Source of the DNA: Treponema sp.
Lineage (GTDB): Bacteria; Spirochaetota; Spirochaetia; Treponematales; Breznakiellaceae
Length of the DNA stretch: 43,843 nt
Reading direction: 5' to 3'
Assembly (NCBI GenBank): GCA_031286205.1
Contig: JAITUR010000107.1
Span: 1-43,843 of the forward strand
Shown here: piece after piece, positions 1 through 7,965 of the stretch
How the letters are laid out: each line of letters opens with the position of its first letter
How positions within the stretch are numbered: position 1 is the stretch's first letter
Program-made: the position numbers and the translations under genes
The notes under the pieces: model-generated
What the model saw: only the letters and a program-made list of their open reading frames with translations
What the model was told of the DNA's origin: nothing
Databases searched by the model: none

Positions 1-50
1 GCAATAAAAAAAAAAAAAAAAAAAAAAGTCCCACCCCCCCCCCCCCCCCG
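1..50. other. homopolymer low-complexity edge
   Basis: The window opens with 22 consecutive A (6-27), a short linker and 16 consecutive C (34-49). Kinase-like coding sequence begins about 20 bases later. No other part of the window has such tracts. The likeliest reading is an assembly or sequencing artefact at a contig edge. A real homopolymer that interrupts the kinase gene is possible but less likely. Confidence 0.6.
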
Positions 51-70
51 TACAATTTTTTATTTTTCTT

Positions 71-1150
71 TCGATCAAAGATACCGGCATTGGCATACGC
101 CCGGAAGATATAGGAAAACTGTTTGAAAACTATTCTCAGCTTGAAACAGGCGCAAGCCGAAGAGCCGAAGGAACAGGTCTGGGGTTAGCCATAACCAAAA
201 AACTGGCAGAGATGATGGGCGGCAGTATTACCGTAGAAAGCGAATACGGCAAGGGTACCTGTTTTACAGTGCGGATTATTCAGCAATCACTTCCAGAGCA
301 AGGCGTATTAGGTGACGAAACTGCATCTGTCTTGCGGAATATGCAATATACAGTTAACCAGAATGAAAGCATAATATATTCGCAAACACCTTATACAAAA
401 GTGATACACTCCAGGGTACTGGCAGTTGACGATGTACCTGCGAATCTTAAAGTGATAGAAAAAATGCTTGCCCCATACGACTTGCATATCGATATTGCTT
501 TGTCGGGGCGGGAAGCTATCGAAAAAATACAAAACAGCGAATACGATTTAATTTTACTGGATCACATGATGCCTGAAATGGACGGCACAGAAACCCTTAA
601 ACAAATCCGCGAATGGGAAAAAAACCCGGGGCAAACTCCTGTTGTTGCATTTACCGCAGACGCTATGCATGGAATGAAAGAATATTATATCGAACAGGGC
701 TTTAACGACTATCTTCCCAAACCAATCGATACAAAAGAATTAGACGAAATACTCAGGAAATGGCTAAAGACAAAAGAAAAAAGCGAAGAACCAGATTCGC
801 TTATGACCGAACCGAAGGGTCGAGTCCATACCTCATTGCTTATTCGCCAAGCGATAGAAGCGCAGAGGCTGGATGCGTTAAATCATCTCCGTGCAGCGTT
901 TGACAGAGCGGCTGAAAACGGCACCGGCGAATATAATTTCGAAAAGTTCATTGCGATAATCGAAACATGGACATCTCATAAAACAGAAAGTTTGCGGGAA
1001 TGCGCCTTAGCGCTGACAGAAGCGGGACGGCAAAAGGACATACAGAGTATACGCGGGCAGCTTGGCAATTTTTACGATATGGTAAAAGATCAATTAACAT
1101 CTGCAGAAATACCCAAAGATATATTGCAGCATTGGGAAGAACAGCCATGA
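71..1150 (+). CDS. hybrid sensor histidine kinase, 5'-truncated (HATPase-REC)
   Basis: This is the 3' part of a membrane or cytoplasmic hybrid histidine kinase. The frame is open from base 8, but homology-like sequence starts near base 71 with the ATP-binding G1 box DTGIGI, then the F box (LFENYSQ) and the G2 box GTGLGLAI just before the internal ATG at 212. A receiver domain follows at roughly 415-760, with acidic pair AVDD, phosphoacceptor Asp codon at 560-562 (LILLDHMMPEMDG) and a late Lys in YLPKPID. The last ~110 residues are helical and could be HPt-like, but no phosphoacceptor-type His motif is seen. The sensor, the DHp helix and the N box are missing, lost at the homopolymer edge. The stop overlaps the next gene's start as ATGA, so the two are a co-translated two-component pair. 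Confidence 0.85.
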   Translation, partial: SIKDTGIGIRPEDIGKLFENYSQLETGASRRAEGTGLGLAITKKLAEMMGGSITVESEYGKGTCFTVRIIQQSLPEQGVLGDETASVLRNMQYTVNQNESIIYSQTPYTKVIHSRVLAVDDVPANLKVIEKMLAPYDLHIDIALSGREAIEKIQNSEYDLILLDHMMPEMDGTETLKQIREWEKNPGQTPVVAFTADAMHGMKEYYIEQGFNDYLPKPIDTKELDEILRKWLKTKEKSEEPDSLMTEPKGRVHTSLLIRQAIEAQRLDALNHLRAAFDRAAENGTGEYNFEKFIAIIETWTSHKTESLRECALALTEAGRQKDIQSIRGQLGNFYDMVKDQLTSAEIPKDILQHWEEQP

Positions 1151-1779
1151 AAAAAATATTAATAGTGGAAGATCAAGCTATGCTGCGCGAATTGCTGGAA
1201 AACCTTATTAACGAGCAGACAGATATGGAAGTAGCGGGGATTACAGATGATGCCGCTAATGCGCTGGAACTATGCCATAAAATTAAACCAGATTTAGTTT
1301 TAATGGATGTAGTAACAAAGAACAATTCCAACGGCATAAGATACACTGCGGAAATTCGCAAAGAAATGCCTAAAATAAAAATAGTAATAATTACCGCCCT
1401 GCCGGAAATTACTTTTATAGACGAAGCAAAAAAAGCGGGAGCGCAAAGTTTTATGGACAAGGAAATGGGCAGCGAAAATTTATTACAAGTTATACGTAAA
1501 ACCCTGGAAGGCTACAGCATTTATTCCGTCCGCGCGGATCGCCCGTCTTTTGCCGTCCAATTTACGGAAAAAGAAATAGCTGTCCTTCGGCTTGTATGTC
1601 AAGGTAAAACCAGAAGCGAAGTAGCCAATGAAATGGGAATATCGGAAGTAAGGCTTAAACCGCTTATAACTTCCATTCTGGACAAATCGGGCTTTGATAA
1701 TATTATGAAATTCGCAGTCTACGCGACAGGCAGGGGGCTTATATTACCGGCACAGGACTGGAACTCGCCCAGCCAATAG
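1147..1779 (+). CDS. NarL/LuxR-type response regulator
   Basis: A 210-residue DNA-binding response regulator. The receiver domain (1-120) has acidic residues E8 and D9, phosphoacceptor D54 in LVLMDVV, the Thr of ITAL and the switch Lys K105 in FMDKE. A LuxR-type helix-turn-helix follows at about 140-200 (FTEKEIAVLRLVCQGKTRSE, then VANEMGISEVRLKPL). The ATG at 1147 overlaps the kinase stop by 4 nt (ATGA). A longer in-frame start at 1000 would lie inside the kinase gene and adds nothing receiver-like, so 1147 is preferred. It is presumably phosphorylated by the upstream hybrid kinase. The last codons and the TAG stop lie within an 89-bp direct repeat (1773-1861) found again at 9011. Target genes are unknown; the envelope cluster starting 150 bases downstream is a natural candidate. 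Confidence 0.88.
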   Translation: MKKILIVEDQAMLRELLENLINEQTDMEVAGITDDAANALELCHKIKPDLVLMDVVTKNNSNGIRYTAEIRKEMPKIKIVIITALPEITFIDEAKKAGAQSFMDKEMGSENLLQVIRKTLEGYSIYSVRADRPSFAVQFTEKEIAVLRLVCQGKTRSEVANEMGISEVRLKPLITSILDKSGFDNIMKFAVYATGRGLILPAQDWNSPSQ

Positions 1780-1861
1780 GTATCATAAAAACAGCCACTT
1801 GGCAGCAGTATTTTCTTAACATAATTTATAGTTTCTTTAGCGGGGTTTTCCGCTGGAAAAA
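1773..1861 (+). repeat. 89-bp direct repeat, copy 1
   Basis: About 94% identical by eye to 9011-9099, in the same orientation, both starting ccaataggtatcataaaaac. It contains a hairpin core AGCGG-GGTTTT-CCGCT. The hairpin is not followed by a U tract on either strand, so it is not an obvious terminator. The copy begins at the response regulator's stop codon (TAG 1777-1779) and ends 66 bases before the next start. Both copies lie just upstream of genes for secreted or lipid-anchored proteins. It could be a shared regulatory leader, a mobile repeat or a recombination site. Confidence 0.75.
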
Positions 1862-1927
1862 TCCTTAACACGCTTAATCGCAGGTACCATTCATCAAACA
1901 TAACAACAATAAGGAGAAATAAATAAG

Positions 1928-2362
1928 GTGAAACAAACTATCGTACTTTTAGGGCTTTTGTGCTTATTAGCCCCGCTTACACTTTCCGCACAAACGGCAG
2001 CGGAAATGGAAACCCTGCTGGGAACACCCGCAATAACCGGCGCGCAGGCGGCAAAGTTTATACTAGGAGCAGCAGGAAGCGCCTCCAACACATACGAATC
2101 AGCCGCAGCAAATGGTTGGCTGAACAATACAGAAGCAGATATCCCAATCACATTGGATAAACTTTCTTTTCTAATGATGAAAGCCTTCGAAATAAAAGGC
2201 GGGTTAATATACACCCTTTTTCCCGGTCCCCGGTATGCCTACAGAACAATGATAAGCCGTAATTTTTTACAAGGCATAACCGACCCCGCAATGACAATAA
2301 GCGGAGACGAATTCTTGCTTGTGCTAGGAAGGGTTTTAAGTGCGCAAGGAGACGGCCAATGA
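1928..2362 (+). CDS. small secreted protein of envelope cluster
   Basis: A 144-residue protein with a cleavable signal peptide (hydrophobic 5-20, cleavage near LSAQ). The mature part is alanine-rich with no recognised catalytic motif. The start is GTG; AAGGAG at 1911-1916 is a Shine-Dalgarno at long spacing. The stop overlaps the ATG of the next gene as ATGA (2359-2362), so it is translationally coupled to the beta-barrel-like protein. This suggests a periplasmic partner of that barrel. I do not recognise the family. Confidence 0.7.
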   Translation: MKQTIVLLGLLCLLAPLTLSAQTAAEMETLLGTPAITGAQAAKFILGAAGSASNTYESAAANGWLNNTEADIPITLDKLSFLMMKAFEIKGGLIYTLFPGPRYAYRTMISRNFLQGITDPAMTISGDEFLLVLGRVLSAQGDGQ

Positions 2363-3510
2363 AACGATTAATAATTTTTATCCTTTTGATTTTTTCAACT
2401 ACCTTGATCTTCTCCTTTGATTTCGGCTTACTGCATAATCAAAAAATAGAAGCCGGCAACAACGAATTTTTATACAACCCCGATTTTACTCCGTGGTTTT
2501 CCTGGAATAACAAACAGGGACCATCCTTATACCTTTCCGCTTTTCTTTCGTTAAAAATCGACAATGGAGAAAACCCCGTATTTATTCCCGAATTATCTCG
2601 TTTTGCTTTTATTTACCGCTTTGGAAACGGAATGTCTGTCGAAGCAGGCAGGATTGTATACAGCGATATTTTAGGAATAAACGCAGGCGGGCTTTTTGAC
2701 GGACTTCGTTTCGAAGGCAGCAATCTAAGCGCATCATTTTTATACACCGGCTTTTTGTACAAGGACACCGCAAAAATAATTATGAGTGCGGACGATGCGG
2801 AAAATTATTCCGAGCCTTGGAGTTATGATAATTTCGATAAATACTTCGCCTCTCGCCGCGCCATTGCCAATGTCCGTTATAAGATTCCGTTAAAAGAAGG
2901 AAGTTCTCTTACGGCAGAGCTTCTGTGCCAGTTTGATTTAAACGACAGCAAGCAAACCATACATTCACAGTACGGAACCCTTCTTTTCGATTTTTTTCCG
3001 GCAAACAAACTGCGCATTACTGCCGGCGCGATTTTAGAAACGATGCAAATTACTGATACAGACTTTGGTTTCGCATTTGGCGGCTTAGCGCAAATACAGA
3101 CAGCACTGCCAACCCCTATCAATGATATGTTAAGCATAACAGTAAAATTCACGACCGGTTCCGGCGGAGGCGTAAACGCCTTTATCCCCGTAAATTCGGT
3201 ATCACAAGGCGGAGCTTTCCCCGGAACAATCGGGGGGCTTGCGCTTGCCAGTCTGAACTACGAAGCAAGGCTGGGGCCCTCGTTTTTCGCCGAATGCACC
3301 CTTCGTTACTTTATAAGAACTTACAACGATGATTCATCACCGGGAAATTTCTACGGCGCAGAGATATGGGCAACAGCCGCATGGCAGCCCTTTGACGACC
3401 TTCGTTTTAACCTTGCAGGCGGAGCATTTTTCCCCGGCATGGGAAATATAGATATGTATGGAGATGTTGTGTTGTGGAAAGTATTTGCAGGAATAACGAT
3501 AGCGTTTTAG
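2359..3510 (+). CDS. predicted outer-membrane beta-barrel protein
   Basis: A 383-residue exported protein. The signal peptide covers roughly 1-19 (MKRLIIFILLIFSTTLIFS). The rest is a succession of amphipathic strands rich in aromatic and Gly residues with short turns (for example FAFIYRFGNGMSVEAGRI, LRFNLAGGAFF). The chain ends in Phe (VFAGITIAF), as outer-membrane beta-barrel proteins typically do. There are no helical membrane segments after the signal. It is coupled to the upstream small secreted protein by a 4-nt overlap and followed 23 nt later by the FecR-domain gene. Barrel topology is inferred from sequence character; the transported substrate, if any, is unknown. Confidence 0.65.
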   Translation: MKRLIIFILLIFSTTLIFSFDFGLLHNQKIEAGNNEFLYNPDFTPWFSWNNKQGPSLYLSAFLSLKIDNGENPVFIPELSRFAFIYRFGNGMSVEAGRIVYSDILGINAGGLFDGLRFEGSNLSASFLYTGFLYKDTAKIIMSADDAENYSEPWSYDNFDKYFASRRAIANVRYKIPLKEGSSLTAELLCQFDLNDSKQTIHSQYGTLLFDFFPANKLRITAGAILETMQITDTDFGFAFGGLAQIQTALPTPINDMLSITVKFTTGSGGGVNAFIPVNSVSQGGAFPGTIGGLALASLNYEARLGPSFFAECTLRYFIRTYNDDSSPGNFYGAEIWATAAWQPFDDLRFNLAGGAFFPGMGNIDMYGDVVLWKVFAGITIAF

Positions 3511-3533
3511 ATGTTAGGATATAAGGAGTTTTT

Positions 3534-4208
3534 ATGAAAAGATTTGTATTATTTTTTGCGGTAGCGGCAATAATCGCCGCACAAACGGCAACGGCACAGA
3601 CGGCGGTTATTAAGGAGATGACGGGGACTGTGGAATTGCAAACTAGCGCAGGCGGAAACTGGATACCTGCCAAGGAAGGGAGTACTATCCAAAAAGCAAC
3701 TATAGTATCTACCGGGTTTAGAAGTACGGCAATACTTTCTGTAGGAAGCACGACTATTACCGTTCGTCCTCTTACACGGCTTACTTTGGAAGAAATTATA
3801 AAGCTGGAAGAAACCGAAACTGTGAATCTTAATCTTTCCAGCGGCAGGGTAAGGGTAGAAGTAAAGCCGCCTGCAGGAAGCAGGGCAAATTTTTCGGCTC
3901 AGTCTCCGTCTGCAACCGCTTCTGTGCGCGGAACATCTTTCGAGATGGATACAGTAAGCATCCGCGTACTGACAGGTGGGGTCTATTATACTCCGGTGTC
4001 CGCTGCCGCACACTCTGTAACTGTCAGCGCAGGGAGTGAAACAAGAATAAACCCCGAAACGGGAAATGCAGAACAGCCGATGATTATGTCTCAGATTTTG
4101 CGCTCGTTGCCGCGCCTGCCCGGAGAAACAGCAGGTACCGGCAGTGATAATGCTTTGTTATTACATTCGGGGACGGTTATTATAACTGTCGAGATTGGAA
4201 CGAAGTAA
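3534..4208 (+). CDS. FecR-domain periplasmic protein
   Basis: A 224-residue secreted protein with signal peptide 1-22 (ending ATAQ). A FecR-like domain spans about 25-160. It has the usual pattern: TGTVELQ, then a 'G..I...' threshold segment, TIVSTGFRSTAILSVGSTTI, a strand LNLSSGRVRVEV, and the late ATASVRGTSFEMD motif. FecR domains sit in the periplasm or at surfaces and act as signal-relay or binding modules; no cognate ECF sigma or TonB receptor is next to it here, so the classical FecIR role is not supported. The ATG follows a good Shine-Dalgarno (aaggag). It lies in one operon with the barrel protein (23 nt upstream) and the large lipoprotein (9 nt downstream). Confidence 0.78.
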   Translation: MKRFVLFFAVAAIIAAQTATAQTAVIKEMTGTVELQTSAGGNWIPAKEGSTIQKATIVSTGFRSTAILSVGSTTITVRPLTRLTLEEIIKLEETETVNLNLSSGRVRVEVKPPAGSRANFSAQSPSATASVRGTSFEMDTVSIRVLTGGVYYTPVSAAAHSVTVSAGSETRINPETGNAEQPMIMSQILRSLPRLPGETAGTGSDNALLLHSGTVIITVEIGTK

Positions 4209-4217
4209 GGAGTCAAT

Positions 4218-6554
4218 ATGAAAAAAACAGGTTTATTTTTTATAGTAGTTGTAATTATTGCGGGAGGAATATTTTCCTGTGATTTGTTTGATAAAAGCGA
4301 TTTAGGAACTTTGGTTGTTAGACTGCCGGGTTCCGGCACGGCTCGTTCTGCCGCATTCGAAAACTTTGTAGAGACTCTAAAGTATCAAATTGATTGTACT
4401 AACGGAAGCGAAACTATAGGCAATATTTACAGCCCGGGCGAAGCAGTAACAATCTCGCTTTCTGCGGGTACTTGGGTTATTACATTAAAGGCACTTGATA
4501 AAGAAGATTACACTATTGGCGAATATACGGAAACGGTTGATATAAAACCGGGAAAAACTACAACTGTAAATATGAATATTAAAATTAATACACAAAATAC
4601 TTCTATAACCAATTTTGTTTTAAAAGACGTTGCATTTCAACAAATGGAAATTACAGGCGAAGAAACAATAAAAATAACAGTACTGCAAGCCGTTGATATT
4701 AGTGATTTACAATTTACAGTTGAACATACCGGTAAAAAAATAAGCCATTTTAATACTGTCTATATTGACGGGCTTCCTGAAAGCTGGGATTTTAGCAATA
4801 ATAATGACCTTCTTGTCAGGGTATTTGCGGATTACGATGAGACTTTTCAGGGCTACACTTTAAAGGTAGTAAATGCCGACAAAATTCCGCTGACAACGAA
4901 TAATTTCACTGTTACCGACGGAGACACAATCAACAGAGAATACAACCGTTCGCCGCAGACAGTAGCGGTTAATTTTTCCGGCGTAGGTGTAGATGCAACC
5001 ACAGCCGGTACAATAACTGTCTATTATGTCAGTAAGGAAGGAACAACTTATGACAGCGCAACCCCGCCAACCAATGCCGGAACTTATGGCATTGAAGTAT
5101 CCACAGAAGGAGGTACTACATTTGCTTCATTCAGCAGAGCACCTCTTCCCGGAGTAACATTAACTGTAAGCCGTATTTCCCTTACCTGGTCTAACGGTAC
5201 GGTACATAATAAATCTTACGACACCACTACGACAGCTACAGTCAATACACCCCCAACATTGATCGGTGTTCTGGACGGTGATATAGATACAGTAACCATT
5301 ATTGAAGGCGATGTAAACTTTGCACAAGTTAATGCCGCAGACGACCTTGCCGTTACAGCCAGCAACTGGGGCATTGGCGGCACTAGCGCGGCAAACTACA
5401 ATGCGCCGACATTGCAGCCTGTTTTCGCAAACGCTAATATTACCAAAGCTAACGGCGCTGAGGTTAATGCTCCTACCGAGTTTAGTAAAACCCCAACCAG
5501 TATTACAGTTAATACGATGGTTCAGCCTTCTACCGGACAAACTGTTCAATATGCCATTAGCACAGCAAGCAACGGAAACGGCTTGTCAACATGGCAGCCC
5601 GGCACGACATTTAACGATCTGATATACAACACAACATACTTTGTTTACGCGCGTTCTGCAGAAAACATCAATTATAATGCAGGGGCGTACAGTGCAAGCG
5701 CACCGATTATAACCTTGCAAGGTACATACACCGTATCCTTTAATCCCAATATAGATGATAGGTACACAGGAGGGATGAACAATCAGACACATACAATTGG
5801 GCAAACGCAGGCTTTGACGCTTAATAACCTTGAACGGGAAGGATTAACTTTTAAGGGTTGGCATACTTCTAGGCAGGTTGTGGGGAGTAGTAACATTGTT
5901 TATATAGATGAACAAAGTGTCACCGATTTAACAACTACAAACGGAGCCACAGTAACCCTCTATGCTGTGTGGGATTTCGCTTATGCAATAGGCGACACAG
6001 GTCCCGGCGGCGGTATAATTTTCTATATTGCTCCAGCAGGCTCTGGCTTTACAGTAGAGGCATCGCCGGCGGGGACACCGCCAGACAGGGCTTGGGCAGA
6101 ATACACCGCCTACTACCTTGAAGCCGCACCTGCAAATGAAGCTTCAACAGCCCCATGGGTCCCGGTCCCTTTTAATGAAATACAAATACCAGGTGTAACA
6201 GCTTTAGGTAATGCAAATACGGAACTAGGGAAAGGAAGAAAGGATACATGGCTCATTGTAAATCATACTGAATTAAGTGGAACAGCCGCTCAAGTATGCA
6301 CCGCAAAAACAACAAATGTTTTTGGAACCGATTTTAACGACTGGTTCCTGCCTAGTGTGGGAGAATTAAGACAACTCTATCTAAGCAGAAACAATGCTAG
6401 TATAAATATTCTCAATGATGAATTCTGGTCTTCGTCGCAGTCCAGCAATTTTACTCATGCGTGGCTTTTGAATTTTGGAGTTACAACAGATTCTTATTCT
6501 CTGACCCAAGTCAAGAATTTTTCCTACAATGTCCGTGCCATTCGAGCTTTTTAG
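4218..6554 (+). CDS. large surface lipoprotein with DUF1566 C-terminus
   Basis: A 778-residue lipoprotein whose signal ends GIFSC with lipidated C21. In order it has an N-terminal beta domain (about 30-130), a YDG/MBG-like adhesin region (about 240-410: NAGTYGIEVSTEGGTTF, then SNWGIGGTSAANY), and a fibronectin-like stretch (about 415-500). Then come an InlB B-type (Listeria-Bacteroides) repeat (GLTFKGWHTS to VTLYAVWDF, about 505-590) and a C-terminal DUF1566/Lcl-type C-type-lectin-like module (about 595-778: GDTGPGGGIIFYI, DWFLPSVGELRQLY, FWSSSQ, final VRAIRAF). Such modules bind ligands, and in some bacteria they are diversified by retroelements. No reverse transcriptase or template repeat is visible here. 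SD 'aaggag' precedes the ATG. It closes the envelope operon; repeat copy A begins 16 bases after its stop. Confidence 0.82.
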   Translation: MKKTGLFFIVVVIIAGGIFSCDLFDKSDLGTLVVRLPGSGTARSAAFENFVETLKYQIDCTNGSETIGNIYSPGEAVTISLSAGTWVITLKALDKEDYTIGEYTETVDIKPGKTTTVNMNIKINTQNTSITNFVLKDVAFQQMEITGEETIKITVLQAVDISDLQFTVEHTGKKISHFNTVYIDGLPESWDFSNNNDLLVRVFADYDETFQGYTLKVVNADKIPLTTNNFTVTDGDTINREYNRSPQTVAVNFSGVGVDATTAGTITVYYVSKEGTTYDSATPPTNAGTYGIEVSTEGGTTFASFSRAPLPGVTLTVSRISLTWSNGTVHNKSYDTTTTATVNTPPTLIGVLDGDIDTVTIIEGDVNFAQVNAADDLAVTASNWGIGGTSAANYNAPTLQPVFANANITKANGAEVNAPTEFSKTPTSITVNTMVQPSTGQTVQYAISTASNGNGLSTWQPGTTFNDLIYNTTYFVYARSAENINYNAGAYSASAPIITLQGTYTVSFNPNIDDRYTGGMNNQTHTIGQTQALTLNNLEREGLTFKGWHTSRQVVGSSNIVYIDEQSVTDLTTTNGATVTLYAVWDFAYAIGDTGPGGGIIFYIAPAGSGFTVEASPAGTPPDRAWAEYTAYYLEAAPANEASTAPWVPVPFNEIQIPGVTALGNANTELGKGRKDTWLIVNHTELSGTAAQVCTAKTTNVFGTDFNDWFLPSVGELRQLYLSRNNASINILNDEFWSSSQSSNFTHAWLLNFGVTTDSYSLTQVKNFSYNVRAIRAF

Positions 6555-6570
6555 GGGGTAGGAGCGCATA

Positions 6571-6780
6571 GGTAACTATTGCCGCCCTGCGCTTACGCGC
6601 ATAGTTCTACCGGGGCGGGATTTGGGGCGGCAAAAACATTTTCAGGGATTCCCCGCTGGAGAGACCTCGCTGTTTCCTTTGGAAAAAGCGGGGCTCGTAA
6701 GCGGATTCCCCCTTAAGTTTTTGGCGGCACAAATCCCACCCCGGCGGCTAAGATTTAGCGAGTAAAGGTGGAATCTTAAA
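6571..6780. repeat. structured interspersed repeat, copy A
   Basis: One of four related copies (also 7668, 8768, 10135). The element begins with a small inverted repeat (ggtaact..., answered by ...catagttctacc). A long imperfect stem follows, whose arms are accggggcgggatttggggc (about 6609-6628) and its complement near 6725-6745. Inside it is a second stem CCCCGCT/AGCGGGG (6651-6657 with 6687-6693). This copy lacks the usual right end (gtaacagctaccc); a separate palindrome at 6781-6872 takes its place. Open frames inside it are likely spurious. Confidence 0.8.
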
Positions 6781-6872
6781 AGATCGTCGAATTACGCGAA
6801 TTATTGCTTAGATTTCTGATTCTTAATTCGCGCCGTACCGCAGGGTACGCATTCGCGTTAATTCGATGATCA
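6781..6872. repeat. ~92-bp palindrome
   Basis: An inverted repeat with outer arms gatcgtcgaattacgcgaat (6781-6800) and its near-perfect complement ending 6872 (attcgcgttaattcgatgatc). Inside is a tight hairpin CGTACC-GCA-GGGTACG-like core near 6834-6849. It replaces the right end of repeat A and lies a few bases 3' of the RelE-type toxin gene (minus strand). It could stabilise or end that transcript, but it lacks a clean U tract. Confidence 0.65.
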
Positions 6873-6878
6873 AAAGCT

Positions 6879-7232
6879 TTATATTATTTCATCTAAAGGC
6901 ATATCTTTTAACAAATTTATCCAGTCCCTTCTACTATACATAAATCTGAGAATTTTTATATGTCTTTTTTTAATATCATCACTTTCTTTTATCACATAAA
7001 AAAGAGAATAATTATTAATTCTAATTGATCTTAATCCCAAATATGCTAAATATCTGTCGTTTACCAATGGGCGTGCGTATGGATTTTCTTTTAAAAATTC
7101 AATTTTTTCCAGCAAACCATTTTTTAATCTATTGGCAGCATTTAAATTGTTTAAAGTTTCCTTTATATATTTATGGACTTCTTCAATGTCTTCTGGAATA
7201 TATGGGGAAAACTCAACTCTGTACACTTTCAT
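6879..7232 (-). CDS. RelE/ParE-family toxin
   Basis: A 117-residue toxin of the RelE/ParE superfamily. It opens with the family-type YRVEFSPYIPEDIEEVHKYI. The middle carries NPYARPL and the strand pair LGLRSIRINNYSLFYVI, and it ends ILRFMYSRRDWINLL. In this superfamily the products are ribosome-dependent mRNA interferases (RelE) or gyrase poisons (ParE); sequence alone does not say which, although the FMYSRRDW ending is common in RelE/YoeB-like forms. It is encoded second, 3 nt after a Phd/YefM-type antitoxin (7236-7496), which is the usual order for this type. The pair lies between repeat copies A and B. Rejecting a housekeeping role rests on this pairing. Confidence 0.85.
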   Translation of the reverse strand: MKVYRVEFSPYIPEDIEEVHKYIKETLNNLNAANRLKNGLLEKIEFLKENPYARPLVNDRYLAYLGLRSIRINNYSLFYVIKESDDIKKRHIKILRFMYSRRDWINLLKDMPLDEII

Positions 7233-7235
7233 TCC

Positions 7236-7496
7236 TTATAAATTTTTAATAAATTTAATCATTTCCTCTTCATGTATTACTTCGCCATTTTCCATTCGTT
7301 TCAGAGCAATTTCGACTGCATGATACAATTCTAGCTTGCCCAATAATTGATCATATGTATCTTCGGTCATTACAGCATATCTGCCTTGACCATTGTTTGT
7401 TACAAATATCGGTTCTTTGTAATTCTGACAATATTCAAAAACTTCATTTATGTTATTTGAATAATTTATGCTTTTTCTAACGGCCTGTGCTTGCAT
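7236..7496 (-). CDS. Phd/YefM-family antitoxin
   Basis: An 86-residue antitoxin. The N-terminal part (about 8-60) has the Phd/YefM pattern, with RKSINYSNNINEVFEYC, then KEPIFVTNNGQGRYAVMTED, which dimerises and binds the operator. The C-terminal tail (about 60-86), acidic and charged, would wrap the toxin. The start ATG is preceded by AAGGGGG 8 nt upstream, a strong Shine-Dalgarno. The toxin gene follows after 3 nt, so the two are cotranscribed and probably autoregulated from the promoter at 7527-7555. Confidence 0.86.
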   Translation of the reverse strand: MQAQAVRKSINYSNNINEVFEYCQNYKEPIFVTNNGQGRYAVMTEDTYDQLLGKLELYHAVEIALKRMENGEVIHEEEMIKFIKNL

Positions 7497-7526
7497 ATAA
7501 TAACCCCCTTGTTATTGTATTGATTT

Positions 7527-7555
7527 AGCATATTATTACTTTGATATTTAGTCAA
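7527..7555 (-). promoter_or_regulatory. sigma70-type promoter of relE/phd-type pair
   Basis: On the minus strand TTGACT (7555-7550), a 17-nt spacer and TATGCT (7532-7527) lie about 30 nt before the antitoxin start. The spacer is AT-rich. The match is close to consensus in both boxes and the leader carries the strong Shine-Dalgarno. Confidence 0.6.
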
Positions 7556-7667
7556 GCTCCCTCTTATAATTTGGGGTTTTATCGCCGCTCGGAATGAAAA
7601 AAAAGAAGCGTGATTAATACCCAACAAAGTCGCGCAAATGCACCTGTTACCGCAATTTCACAGCGCA

Positions 7668-7893
7668 GATACTAACCACCCTACGCTTACGCGCATAATT
7701 CTACCGGGGCGGGATTTGGGTCGACAAAAACATTTTCAGGGGTTCCCCGCTGGAGAGACCTCGCTGTTTCCTTTGGAAAAAGCGGGGCTCGTAAGCGGAT
7801 TTCCCCCCCCCTTAAGTTTTTGGCGGCACAAATCCCACCCCGGCGGCTAAGATTTAGCGAGTAAAGGTGGAATCGTAAAAGTAACAGCTACCC
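7668..7893. repeat. structured interspersed repeat, copy B
   Basis: Full-length copy with the same order as A: left hairpin (diverged), long-stem arm accggggcgggatttgggt, inner CCCCGCT/AGCGGGG stem, answering arm and right end gtaacagctaccc. It carries a run of nine C (7802-7810) where A and C have about five, a homopolymer-length difference. A 70-codon open frame crosses it (7638-7850), but the equivalent frame is not conserved as a gene in the other copies. It lies between the RelE/Phd and GNAT pairs. Confidence 0.82.
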
Positions 7894-7965
7894 GGATTAC
7901 CTTTTTAACATTTCCATTATATTAGTGAACCACTTCTACTCATTGATATATATCTTTTCTCATAC

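Noticed and set aside
3549-4013. Long antisense ORFs inside the FecR-domain gene.
   Set aside because: They show no domain logic and mirror the real gene on the plus strand.
6400-6560. Diversity-generating retroelement.
   Set aside because: No reverse transcriptase, accessory protein or template repeat was found; only the target-like domain is present.
7638-7850. A 70-codon ORF in repeat copy B.
   Set aside because: It crosses the palindromic repeat, is not kept as an ORF in the other copies, and has no Shine-Dalgarno.
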